This document shows positions 22,810 to 49,100 of a DNA stretch of 64,000 nt, in pieces. Below the pieces are notes generated by a model. It ran no database searches. It was not told the DNA's origin and worked only from the letters and a program-made list of their open reading frames with translations. The first letter of the stretch is position 1; each line of letters begins with the position of its first letter. The position numbers and the translations under genes are program-made. This DNA is from Caprimulgus europaeus. Taxonomy: Eukaryota; Chordata; Aves; Caprimulgiformes; Caprimulgidae. Location: positions 124,833,760 to 124,897,759 of the forward strand of contig OU015524.1 of assembly GCA_907165065.1 (NCBI GenBank). The letters run 5' to 3'.

Positions 22810-24020
22810 CGCCCCATCTTTCCAGGCCCCGCCTCCGGCCGCACCGGGACCGGCTCCGCCCGGTGCCGCGCGGTGCTGATCTGCCGGAGCCAAGCGGGGC
22901 CACGCTGGAGGCATCGCCAGAGCTGGGGCCGCCTGTGCGACCGCCCCGAGCAGCTTCCTGCGGCGGGGACAGCGGGACGGGCGGTCCGGGGTGTCTGGGG
23001 GTCTCGGGTGGGTCCGCGGGTGTCCGAGATGTTCGGGGGTGTCCAGGGTGCCCGGCGGTCTCGGGGGTGTTCGGAGGGTCTCGGACACGAGCTCAGCTAC
23101 GCTGCCGGCTGACTCTGCCCGGGGCAAAGTGGGAGCCCCCGGGTCCCCAGAGATCAGGCTGGGCCGTGGCAGCCGGTAGGACCCTTTGGGCGGCCACTGC
23201 TTTGCACTGTCTCCAGCCCAGGTCACACCACGACACCTGCAAGGCCCACGGACAGAAGCGTTCACAGCCCAGTGACACCCAGTGCCGGGACCCTGGGGGT
23301 CTGGGTGCTGGGAGCAGCAGCAAACCCACCCCCAGGTCCTTCTCCTGGTGTCCAGGCATTGCTGGTCGGGGTCATCACCCTCGCCCCGCCAAGGGCAGGT
23401 GCTGGGGCTCTTGGGGTTTTAGTCCCGATGCCTTTGGAGCCAAAAACGTCCCCACTCATGTGTCACACACCCACCAGCCGCTTAAACGTCACCAAATAAA
23501 CAAAGTGACGAATGCCCCACACAAGCTGCTTCCCCCACCTGCACAAGCCACCCTCCCTGTGCGGGGCACTGGCCACAGCAGGAGCTGCCACCAAGGCCTG
23601 GGCGGTGGGAACCGGGTGGGTGCTGTAGTGACCCCGTCCCAGCCTCACGGCTGCAGTGACACGAGCGCTGGGACCGGAGCGGCTCTCAGGGGCGTGTGTG
23701 GGACAACAGCACGTGCTGTACGAGCACGGAGCAAGGTCAGAGAATAGAAACAGCGTCTGTAAGACGGGAGGTGAACTTCAGCCACTGCAGGAAGCTTCTG
23801 GAGAAAAGCTGGTGGAGATGGGACCCAGGTGTGGGGGGTGGATCAGAAAACTGCTTGGGGCAGTGCTGGGGTCTGGTTGGGTTCTGGGCTTTGGGGGTTG
23901 CGCATGTGAGGGCTCAGCTGGTATCACATGGAAGGAAACTGGGATGTGAGAGGCTGGAAGGGGCTTGGGCAGAGCAAGTGGAGGCCAGAGGAATGATGCC
24001 GAGTGCACCGGCGAAACTCC
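22810..24020. other. Intergenic between U1 genes B and C
   Basis: GC-rich sequence with a run of gggtgtc-type units near 22985-23075 and no recognisable exon. A 413-codon plus-strand open frame spanning 22506-23747 begins inside the antisense of the U1 promoter and has no family resemblance, so I treat it as chance. Confidence 0.5.
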
Positions 24021-24207
24021 AGAGACATCCCTCGGATGCTCCTGCCGGCCCCCTTAGCTGGTCAGAGCGCGGACCGATCGCGGCCGTGGCGGTAGGAAAC
24101 CACCCGGCTCTGGGGCGGGGCCAACGCGAGGACTTGACCCAGCCACAGCAGAGCTATACAGCGAGACCAATAACACGAGCTCGTGGACTCCTCAAGTTCC
24201 TATTGGT

Positions 24208-24221
24208 TCTGTCTTTTACAC
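24208..24221 (-). terminator. U1 gene C 3' box
   Basis: The minus strand reads gtgtaaaagacaga, identical to the 3' box of copy A. Confidence 0.75.
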
Positions 24222-24230
24222 CCGTAAAGC

Positions 24231-24394
24231 CAGGGGAGAGCGCGAACGCAGTCCCCCACTACCACAAATTATGCAGTCGAGTTTCCCGCATTTGGGGAAA
24301 TCGCAGGGGTCAGCACACCCGGAGTGCAGGGGATGAGCCTCGCCCTGGGAAAACCACCTGCCTGATCATGGTGTCTCCCCTGCCAGGTAAGTAT
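24231..24394 (-). ncRNA. RNU1: U1 spliceosomal snRNA, copy C
   Basis: Minus-strand U1 gene of 164 nt, identical in the RNA to copies A and D. The DSE lies 221 bp upstream (24583-24615) and the 3' box 9 bp downstream. About 200 bp of its 3' flank also matches the 3' flank of copy A in inverted orientation, including two CCAAT-type boxes (gaccaataac and tattggttc on the plus strand). Copies A and C are therefore the two arms of a large inverted duplication. It is head to head with copy D. Confidence 0.95.
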
Positions 24395-24582
24395 GAGTTA
24401 ACATCGCCCCGACGCGCGCCCCACGCCGCCGCACGCACACACAACACACGCACACACAACACGCACGCTCGCCCTGGCCCCTACCCCACCACGCGTCCCG
24501 CGCCCCGTGAGCTGCCGCCGCTGCCGCGCAGCGCCCACGCCGCGTTCGGACTCCCGTGACGGAGAGTTTTTGGTCGTTGAGG

Positions 24583-24615
24583 CTCCCATCATGCCTCGCG
24601 GTGTCTAATCTGCAT
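24583..24615 (-). promoter_or_regulatory. Distal sequence element of U1 gene C
   Basis: ctcccatcatgcc (24583-24595) and atctgcat (24608-24615) on the plus strand form the inverted ZNF143/SPH plus octamer pair, with its outer edge 221 bp from the U1 start. Confidence 0.7.
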
Positions 24616-24699
24616 GGCCCCTCGCTGGAGGCTCCGCCCCTTTTGTCCCGGAGCGTCTGTGCTGGCAGAGCCGCTATCTGCATGGCCCCGCCCCTCTCG

Positions 24700-25390
24700 T
24701 CAGGCCCCTCCCCTCAGCCCCAGGCGCTCCCTGCCCAAATGCCTCAGGGGCGGGGTCGGTCGGGGCCGGGCCCGCCCCTTCCGAGCCGTGTGCCCGCGGT
24801 GCCGCTGCCCCTCTGACCCCAGCTGGGCACTCGGGATGCCCGGGAACCAGTCCCGGTGACCCGGGGTGCGGCCCATAGCAGCCCCTCAGTGCCGCGGAGA
24901 GCTCTTCCCCTGCGCCGCGGCGCCGGCTCAGCCCGTGTCCTTCTGTCCCTGTCCCCGTGCACCTGCCACGGAGCCAAGGCTCCCCCCACAGGCCCAGGCG
25001 CTGCGGTCGGGCTCTGCTGCTCCTTCACTGGGACCAGCCGCGAGTGCCAGGGGGTGCCGTTCACCTTCTCCCAGTCCCCAGGCTCCTCCGCCATCGCCGC
25101 AGCCGGCCGCAGGTCACCGAGGGCTCCCGGGTCACTCAACCCCGCGGGGCTTCGCCTCAGCGGCCTCATCCCGGGAAGAGACGCGCCTGCTTCCCCCCTC
25201 ACCCATCCCGGCCGCCCGCTCCCTGCAGAGCCCGAGCACCGCCGGGGGCTCCATGCCCGCCCCGCCGGGCTCTTGGCACTGTGGCCCGGGTCGGAGGGGG
25301 CGGCCCTCGAGCCCGCGCAGAAAATACGATCGGGAGTGGGAAGTGTTCCGCACCGCCGCCGGGTGGCGCTGCCCTGCGCGCGTGACCTGG
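24700..25390. other. GC-rich spacer between head-to-head U1 genes C and D
   Basis: High-GC, CpG-containing sequence with GC boxes and no recognised exon. Open frames here (for example 24856-25731 plus) run into the U1-D promoter and the gene itself and are shadows. It may act as a shared promoter region for the divergent pair. Confidence 0.45.
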
Positions 25391-25481
25391 GGAGGGGCAG
25401 GACTACGCAGATCGCGGCGGTGCCGGCACAGACGAGTCAGGAGAAAAGGGGCGGGGCGTCGTGGCCGATAGGGGAGGGGCC

Positions 25482-25514
25482 ATGCAGATTAGACACCGCG
25501 AGGCATGATGGGAG
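25482..25514 (+). promoter_or_regulatory. Distal sequence element of U1 gene D
   Basis: Octamer-like ATGCAGAT at 25482-25489, 221 bp upstream of the RNA start, followed by the best ZNF143/SPH match of the four copies, GGCATGATGGGAG, at 25502-25514. Confidence 0.75.
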
Positions 25515-25702
25515 CCTCAACGACCAACAACTCCCCGTCACGGGAGTCCGAACGCGGCGTGGGCGCTGCGCGGCAGCGGCGACAGCTCGCGGGGCGCGGG
25601 ACGCGTGGTGGGGTCGGGGCCAGGGCGGGCGTGCGAGTTGTGTGTGCGTGTGTTGTGTGTGCGCGCGGCGGTGTGGGGCGCGCGTCGGGGGGGTGTTAAC
25701 TC

Positions 25703-25866
25703 ATACTTACCTGGCAGGGGAGACACCATGATCAGGCAGGTGGTTTTCCCAGGGCGAGGCTCATCCCCTGCACTCCGGGTGTGCTGACCCCTGCGATTTC
25801 CCCAAATGCGGGAAACTCGACTGCATAATTTGTGGTAGTGGGGGACTGCGTTCGCGCTCTCCCCTG
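25703..25866 (+). ncRNA. RNU1: U1 spliceosomal snRNA, copy D
   Basis: Plus-strand U1 gene of 164 nt, identical to copies A and C. The upstream 300 bp resembles the other copies, but the 3' flank is different: the match ends within a few bases of the RNA end and the 3' box is diverged. It lies 401 bp upstream of the CAD start codon on the same strand, so its termination region and the CAD promoter share one short interval. Confidence 0.95.
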
Positions 25867-25874
25867 ACTTGATT

Positions 25875-25888
25875 GTCTCAAAAACAGA
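25875..25888 (+). terminator. U1 gene D 3' box (variant)
   Basis: gtctcaaaaacaga fits the 3' box with one change in the leading GTTT. It lies 8 bp past the RNA end, in a flank otherwise unrelated to those of copies A to C. Confidence 0.6.
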
Positions 25889-26129
25889 ATAAAGTATTGC
25901 CTTGTTTTACTCAGTTTGACCCCAAAATTGACTCTTTCCCGCTTTTCGAGAGGTCTGAGCTCTCTTTGGTTCCGCTGCGGTCGGGGCCGTGCTCCGCGCG
26001 TGCTTCTCTCCCTTCCTGTTTCGCCGGGGCCTCTTATCCATTACGCTCCACCCGCGATCGGGCCCCGGGGCTCTGCAGGCGGCGCATCCGTCGCTTCCCG
26101 CCTTTCGTGCTGTCGGTGAACCAGGTGCT

Positions 26130-26267
26130 GCAACCGCCCCGCCCCGCCGCGGAGGCTGGCCCAGCCCGGCCCCGCCCCGGATCCTCCCGCGACCGCGTTG
26201 CGCGCTCCCCGCTCGGTCGCTGCCGCTGCTGCCGCCGCGTAGCCGCCGGAGTGCACGTGGAGCCGCC
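26130..26267 (+). promoter_or_regulatory. CAD: CAD proximal promoter and 5' UTR
   Basis: GC-box-rich, TATA-less sequence directly upstream of CAD, with ccccgccccgccgcgg near 26138 and ggccccgccccgg near 26167. This agrees with the known Sp1-driven, growth-regulated CAD promoters of mammals. The transcription start is not marked in sequence and is probably within about 100 bp of the ATG. Confidence 0.6.
26254..26259 (+). promoter_or_regulatory. CACGTG E-box in the CAD 5' UTR
   Basis: A perfect CACGTG lies 8 bp before the CAD ATG. In mammalian cad a Myc/Max- and USF-bound E-box downstream of the transcription start drives S-phase induction. This site has the same motif in the matching place, so the same regulation is likely. 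Confidence 0.7.
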
Positions 26268-43054
<16,787 letters not shown>

Positions 43055-43090
43055 CGCGTCAGCACCGCGCGCCGCGTCATCACCGCGCGC
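43055..43090 (+). repeat. 18-bp tandem duplication between CAD and MPV17
   Basis: Two adjacent units, cgcgtcagcaccgcgcgc and cgcgtcatcaccgcgcgc, differ at one base. Each contains a TGACGCG half-site on the minus strand, of the CRE/ATF type. The pair lies where both the CAD 3' end and the MPV17 promoter must be. Confidence 0.8.
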
Positions 43091-43122
43091 CGTCCCCGCG
43101 CCGGGCCGGGCCGGGCTGGGCC

Positions 43123-46100
43123 ATGGCGGCGCTATGGAGGGGCTGTGGGCGGCTCCTGGCGGGGCGGCCCGGGGCTGCGCAGGCGCTCACCGCCGGTAAG
43201 GGCCGGTAAGGGCCGGGGGGAGGCCTGTTCACCCGCACCGGGACACGTGGGCCATCCCTGTCCCCCTCCCCCGGCACACGTGGGCCATCCCTGTCCCCCT
43301 CTCCCGGCACACAGAACCCCCCCGTCCGGCACACGGACCTTCCCCGGGCGCACGGACCCACCCCCCTCTTCCCCCTCGGCACACCGGCACAGCCCCTCCA
43401 CCCCCACCGACACAGCCCCTCCACCGACACAGCCCCTCCACCGACACAGCCCCTCCACCGACACAGCCCCCCCACCACACACCGACACAGCCCCCCCACC
43501 ACACACCGACACAGCCCCCCCTCCCCGTTGCTGCGGCACTGTCACCCCCGGGGGGATGCAGGGCAGGAGCCCCACAGGCTCGAGGGGTTCCCGGGGCTTC
43601 AGGGGCCTGTCCTTGGCGGGGGGGGAGGTGCTGCCGTTCCCCCCGGCTCAGCAGGGAGCAGGGGACCACCGTGGGCCCTGCCCTGGGTCCTGCTGTGGGT
43701 GCCCCCGGGCTCAGCGGGTCTGCTCCCCCCACCCCGAGGGTCCTCTCCCCCCACCCCGAGGGTCCTCTCCCGGTGCGGGCAGGGATGCTCCTGCCCACGC
43801 TGGCTCAGGGGTCACAGCCCCCTCTGCCTCCCCCACCCCACGGGGCTGGGGGAGCCTGTCCTGCCTGTGCCGGGTGTGCCCGGGGCTGTGCCGGGTGTTT
43901 ATCACCGTGAGCGGGGTCCCTGCGTGCTCCCCCCTCTGCTCCCTGCTGCCACCGCCCCTGTGCTGCTGGCAGGTAACCAGCTGAGGACACTGGAAAGCCA
44001 CCGCCGTGGTCTGGGGGTGCCGGGGAGCTGGTGTGGGGGTCTGGGGGGGCTCAGCTCAGCACACAGCTGGGATGGCAGCACGGCCTCCTCGCTGCTGGGG
44101 CGCTGCCAGCTCCCTTGCTGCGTGTTCCTGCTGTTCCTGTCTCTGATCTGATGGGGTCCCTGGAGTGCAGGGCTGTGTCCCATGTCCCTGGGGGTGCAGG
44201 GCTGTGTCCTGTGTCCCCTGGGTGCAGGGCCATGTCCCTGGGGGTGTGTGGCCGTGTCCCTGGGGTGCAGGGCTGTCCCATGTCCCTGGGGTGCAGGGCT
44301 GTGTCCCTTGGGTACAGGGCCATGTCCCTGGGGGTGCAGGGCTGTGTCCCTGGGGTGCAGGGTCATGTCCCTGGAGTGCAGGGCTGTCCCATGTCCCTGG
44401 GGTGCAGGGCTGTGTCCCATGTCCGTGGGGGTGTGTGGCCATGTCCCTGGGGTGCAGGGCTGTGTCCCATGTCCCTGGGGGTGCAGGGCTGTGTCCCTGC
44501 GGTGTGTGGCTGCTCTGTGAGCGGTCAGCCTGGTGCCGGTTGTGGTTCCTTTGGCCAAGAAGAGGTTTTTGCCTTTGGGCCTGGATGTCTCCCTGGCTGC
44601 GGTGGGTGCCTGTGCCCAGCCCCTGTGAGCACGACCCTTCCTCTGGGGCAAGGGTGCCCTGCCAGGGGCTGAGCCATCCTGGGGATGAGGGGCCTGGAGC
44701 ATCTGCCTGCCGAGGAAAGGCTGAGAGAGCTGGGGCTGCTCAGCCTGGAGAAGAGCAGCCTGAGAGGGGACCTGATCAATGTTTATCAATATCTAAAGGG
44801 TGGGTGGTAAGAGAATGGGGCCAGACTCTGCTCAGTGGTGGCCAGTGACAGGACAAGGGGCAATGGGCACAAGCTGGAACACAGGAGGTTCCACTGAAAC
44901 ATGAGGAAAAACTTCTTTCCTGTGAGGGTGCCGGAGCCCTGGGCCAGGCTGCCCAGAGAGGGTGTGGAGTCTCCATCTCTGGAGATGTTCAAACCCACCT
45001 GGACACTTTCCTGTGCAACCTGGTGTAGGGACCCTGCTCTGGCAGGGGGGTTGGACTGGATGATCTCCTGAGCTCCCTTCCAACCCCACCACTCTGGGAC
45101 TCTGTGATCCTGTTCTCCTTGTCCCCTCAGCCTGGCATTGCCCCATCTCAGCCGGGCTCAGCTCCTCGCTGCCGGCCGGGCCATGGTCAGTGCAGAGGAG
45201 GCAGGACCCAGCCCCCAGCCCTGCCCTCGCTGCTCACTGAGCTGCTGGTGCTGCTGTCCCCTCGGTGCTGCCACCCCCCCAGGCCGAGCAGAGCCACCGG
45301 CTGGGGCCAGGTCAGGGAGGTTTCCCGGTGGTTGGCCGTGCCCGGTGTGCCTAGCCCCGCTCTCCGTCCGAATCCCCGACCCGCCTGGCAGCGAGAGCTG
45401 TGGGTCAGGCAGGGCTTTGCCTCCTGCATCCCAGGCCCTGGGCCAGGATGCCAGCAGGGCCCGGGCACAGCGGGCAGCAGCACGTGCCCACGGTGGTGAC
45501 CTCGCTGTCCCTGCCTGCGGAGAGCAGCCCCGCGCTCCCGTGGTGGCAGAGTGGCCTCCAGCTGCCAGCCAGCGAGGCCCACAGGGGACACAGACACGGT
45601 GGCTTATTTGGGCTTGGGCACAGCTCAAACCCCTCCGGCCATGGGAGCAGCAGCCTGCGGCATCGGCCAGGCCCCCCCCGGCACTGGGCAGGCGGGGAAT
45701 GCTTCCCCACAGCTCCGGCAGCCATGGGCTGGGGAGCCCTCAGCCTTGGGGCTGCTCAGCCTGGAGAAGAGAAGGCTCCGGGGAGACCTTCCAGTGGCCT
45801 CCCAGTACCTGAAGGGGCTCCGGGAAGGTGGGGAGGGACTTTGGCCAAGGGCAGGGAGTGACAGAACAAGGGGTGATGGCTTGAAAGTGGCAGAGGGAGC
45901 TGGAGCTGAGATGTGAGGAAGAAATTGTTTGGTGTGAGGGTGGTGAGACCCTGGCCCAGGTTGGGCAGAGAAGCTGTGTCTGCTCCTCCCTGGAAGTGTT
46001 CTGGGCCAGGTTGGATGAGGCTTTGAGCAACCTGGTCTAGTGGAAGGTGTCCCTGCTGCTGGCAGGGGGGTTGGAGCTGGATCAGCTTTAAGGTCCCTTC

Positions 46101-49100
46101 CCACCCAGACCAGGCTGTGGCTCTGTCCCCCAGCAGCCCCGGCGTTGCTGTGTCACCGCTGGGCACTGTGCCCGGAGCCTTCGGCACCGGGTGAGTAACA
46201 GCGGCGCTGCCGGCGGCGCCTCCTCGGTGATCGCGGCTCGGGAGCCTGCGGCGCCTCGTGGGAGGGCTGCCCAGGGAACGGGACCGCCAGCGCCTCTGCC
46301 GTGCTGGCCTTGGGGTCCCTCACCCGCCACCCCCCCGCCTCGGCACTGCCACGGCCGCAGGGGCTGCTCTGCTGTCACAGGGGTGCGGTGGCTCCCGGGG
46401 ACAGCGTTGGTCGGGGGGGATGATGGAGCCGGTGATGTGGTGACCGGAGGTGCTGCCAGGAGCGCGGCAGCTCCACGGTGCTCCAGGGATCGGGCTGGTC
46501 CTGCCGGGTCACATCCACCCCGGCTGGACTTGGCTGCGGCTCTGGCTCCTGCCTGGCCTCCTGGGCCACCTCCAGGCTCCACCGGCCATCACCGCTGTGC
46601 TGGGCCAGGTCCAGCCCCTGCCCACGGGCTCCCAGGGCCACGCCGCAGCCCTGGTCCGCATGGAACCGCTCACGGAGACCATCGGGACAGGGCTGGCCCC
46701 GCGCTGGCGGCGCGGTTGGGGCTGCCAGGAGGAGGGGGGGACGCTGAGGCCACCGGTCCCCAAGGGGAGCGCTTGCTGGGTTCAGGGTTTCCAAGAACGG
46801 AGCAGAATCGCAGCGGGGCTGGAGACCTGCCTGGGAACCGGCCTGGGAGGAGCAGGAGGAGCGAGCAGGGAGCCGCGGGGGCCAGGGGAAGGAGCGCGGG
46901 GGCCGGGGGAAGGAGCGCGGGGCCAGCCCAGTTGCGTCGAACAGGTCAGGGGCGTGGGGTGGAGCGGGAGCTGCCAAGGGCCCAGCTGAGCCGCAGCCCG
47001 CGGGGGACGCGCAGCAGAAGGTCCCGCACACTGATATGGAAACAAGGCCAGGAGCCGTGCCAGAGCCGGGCGGCGGCGAGGGGCCGTGCCAGAGCCGGGC
47101 AGCGGCGAGGGGCTGGGCCGGCCGCGGAGCCCGGGGAGCGTCCCCTGCCCGTCCTGCCCGCGGTGATGGGCGGGAGGAGAGCGGCTTTCCCAGGATGGCA
47201 GCCGGCAGAGCTTGTGCGGCGCACGGGGAGGGATTTTGGGGAGCACAAGGCTTGGGCTGGGGAGAGGCCGTGGCACTGGGTGGGCTGTGCCCCAGGAGCC
47301 CCTGGCACCGCGGGCCCCGGGTGACGGATCAGCCCCGTGCCAGGCGCGTGGGGTGACCGCACAGCGGGGCTGCGTCGTCCTGAGCAGCTCGAGATGCTCG
47401 GCCACCACGGGAGGCCCTGTGCCATGGCACGGGTGTGGGCAGGTTTGGCACGGGGCAGTGGGGTGGTGGCACACCAGGAAGGACCCCGTGCTCCGGCTCC
47501 AGCCGTGCCAGGGGCAGCAGCACCACAGGCAGGTGGAGGCAGCACTCGGGCAGGAGGACCTGGCTGTCGGCCGGGCGCTCCGGGGTCTCCCCCTGCCCCG
47601 GTGCCCCCTGAGCCCGAGCACGCTGTGCTGGCCGCAGGAGCCCTCATGGGAGCCGGTGACGTGATCGCCCAGCAGCTGGTGGAGCGGCGAGGGCTGCGCG
47701 GGCACCGCGGCCTCCGCACCGCGAGGATGGTGGCGATCGGCTTCTGCTTCGTGGTGAGTGCCAGCGCGGGTGCCCCCCGCGCTCTGCGGCACACGGGTGC
47801 TGGGCTGGGGTGGGGGCTGAGCCCGTGGTGCTTGGGTGTGAGCAGGACCATCCTGGTGCCACCTCCAGCAGCCACAGGCAGAGCTGGGTCCCTCGAGGAG
47901 GAGCACCCAGAGAGCTGTCACTTGGCAGGAGGGTGACCCCAGATCCTGACCCACCAGCTCCTGTGCTGGTGCTGCCTGGTGAAGGGCTCAAGGAGGGATG
48001 GGGCAGGGCTGTGGGTGTCCCTGTGCCCACCCTATGCCGGGGGCTGCCCCACAGCAATGTGGAGCTCGACAAGGAAGTGTCACAGCCCAGGAGGCAGGAC
48101 GGTCCCTGTGGTCCAGGACCATGTTACCAGCTCTGGGGACCCCTCAGCCCTGTCACCCCGTGTCCCAGGAGAGTGGGACGCTGCCCCTCACCCCCAGCTC
48201 CCGCAGGGCCCCGTTGTGGGCAGCTGGTACAGGATCCTGGATCGGCTCATCCCAGGCAGCACTAAAGTCGTGGCTGTGAAGAAGATGCTCCTGGACCAGG
48301 TCGGTGCTGCGGGGGCGAGGGTGCCTGTGTGGGGCTGGGGCAGGAGGGGCAGTGTGTGCACCCACGGGGCTGGGGGCAGGAGGGGCGGTGGGTGCACCCA
48401 CGGGGCTGGGGGCAGGAGGGGCGGTGGGTGCACCCACGGGGCTGGGGACAGGTTTCCATCCCGATCTGAGAGCCCCAGCTCCAGGGGCCGGGACCAGCCC
48501 CGACACAGTGGAGAGTTGGGGTGGCCAGGGCTGCAGAGGGACCACCCTTGGCCTGGACATGGACCCTTCTAGAAGTCCCGTGGTGGCCGTGCCCGTCCCT
48601 CCGTGTGGCTCTGTGCTGGGGAGCAGCAGGACGAGCAGCCCCGGGGCACCGGGCAGGCTGAGCCCCCCAGCCCCACCGCACACTGCCCCCGCCCCGCGCT
48701 GCCCGTCTCCGAGCTCTGCGGGCTCTGGGCATCGGGCCCCGGCTCTTCTCTTCCAGGGGGCCTTCGCGCCGTGTTTCCTCGGCTGCTTCCTGGCCGTCAC
48801 GGGCGCCGTGAGCGGTCTGTCGGTGCAGGAGAACTGCTCCAAGATCCAGCAGGTTCGTGCTGCTTCCCTGGGGCGGTGTGGGGCTGTCAGCAACCGCGGC
48901 GCCATGGCAGCTCCTCCCGGTGTGCCAGCGCTGCCAGCTGCTCCCGCCGGTGCCCGTGTCCGTGCCGTACCCATGCTGTGCCCAGGCACGGCCCCCTCCC
49001 AGCACCGTGTGTCCCCAGTGCTGCCATCACGCTCCTGTCCACAGCCTGGCCAGGGCACAGGGTGTGTGGGGCTGGTCCTGCCAGGCTCGGCGCTGGGTCC

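Noticed and set aside
22506-25731. Long frames (up to 413 codons) across the U1 cluster
   Set aside because: They read through U1 genes and their GC-rich promoters on either strand; the shared peptide around LIMVSPLPGKYE is antisense U1.
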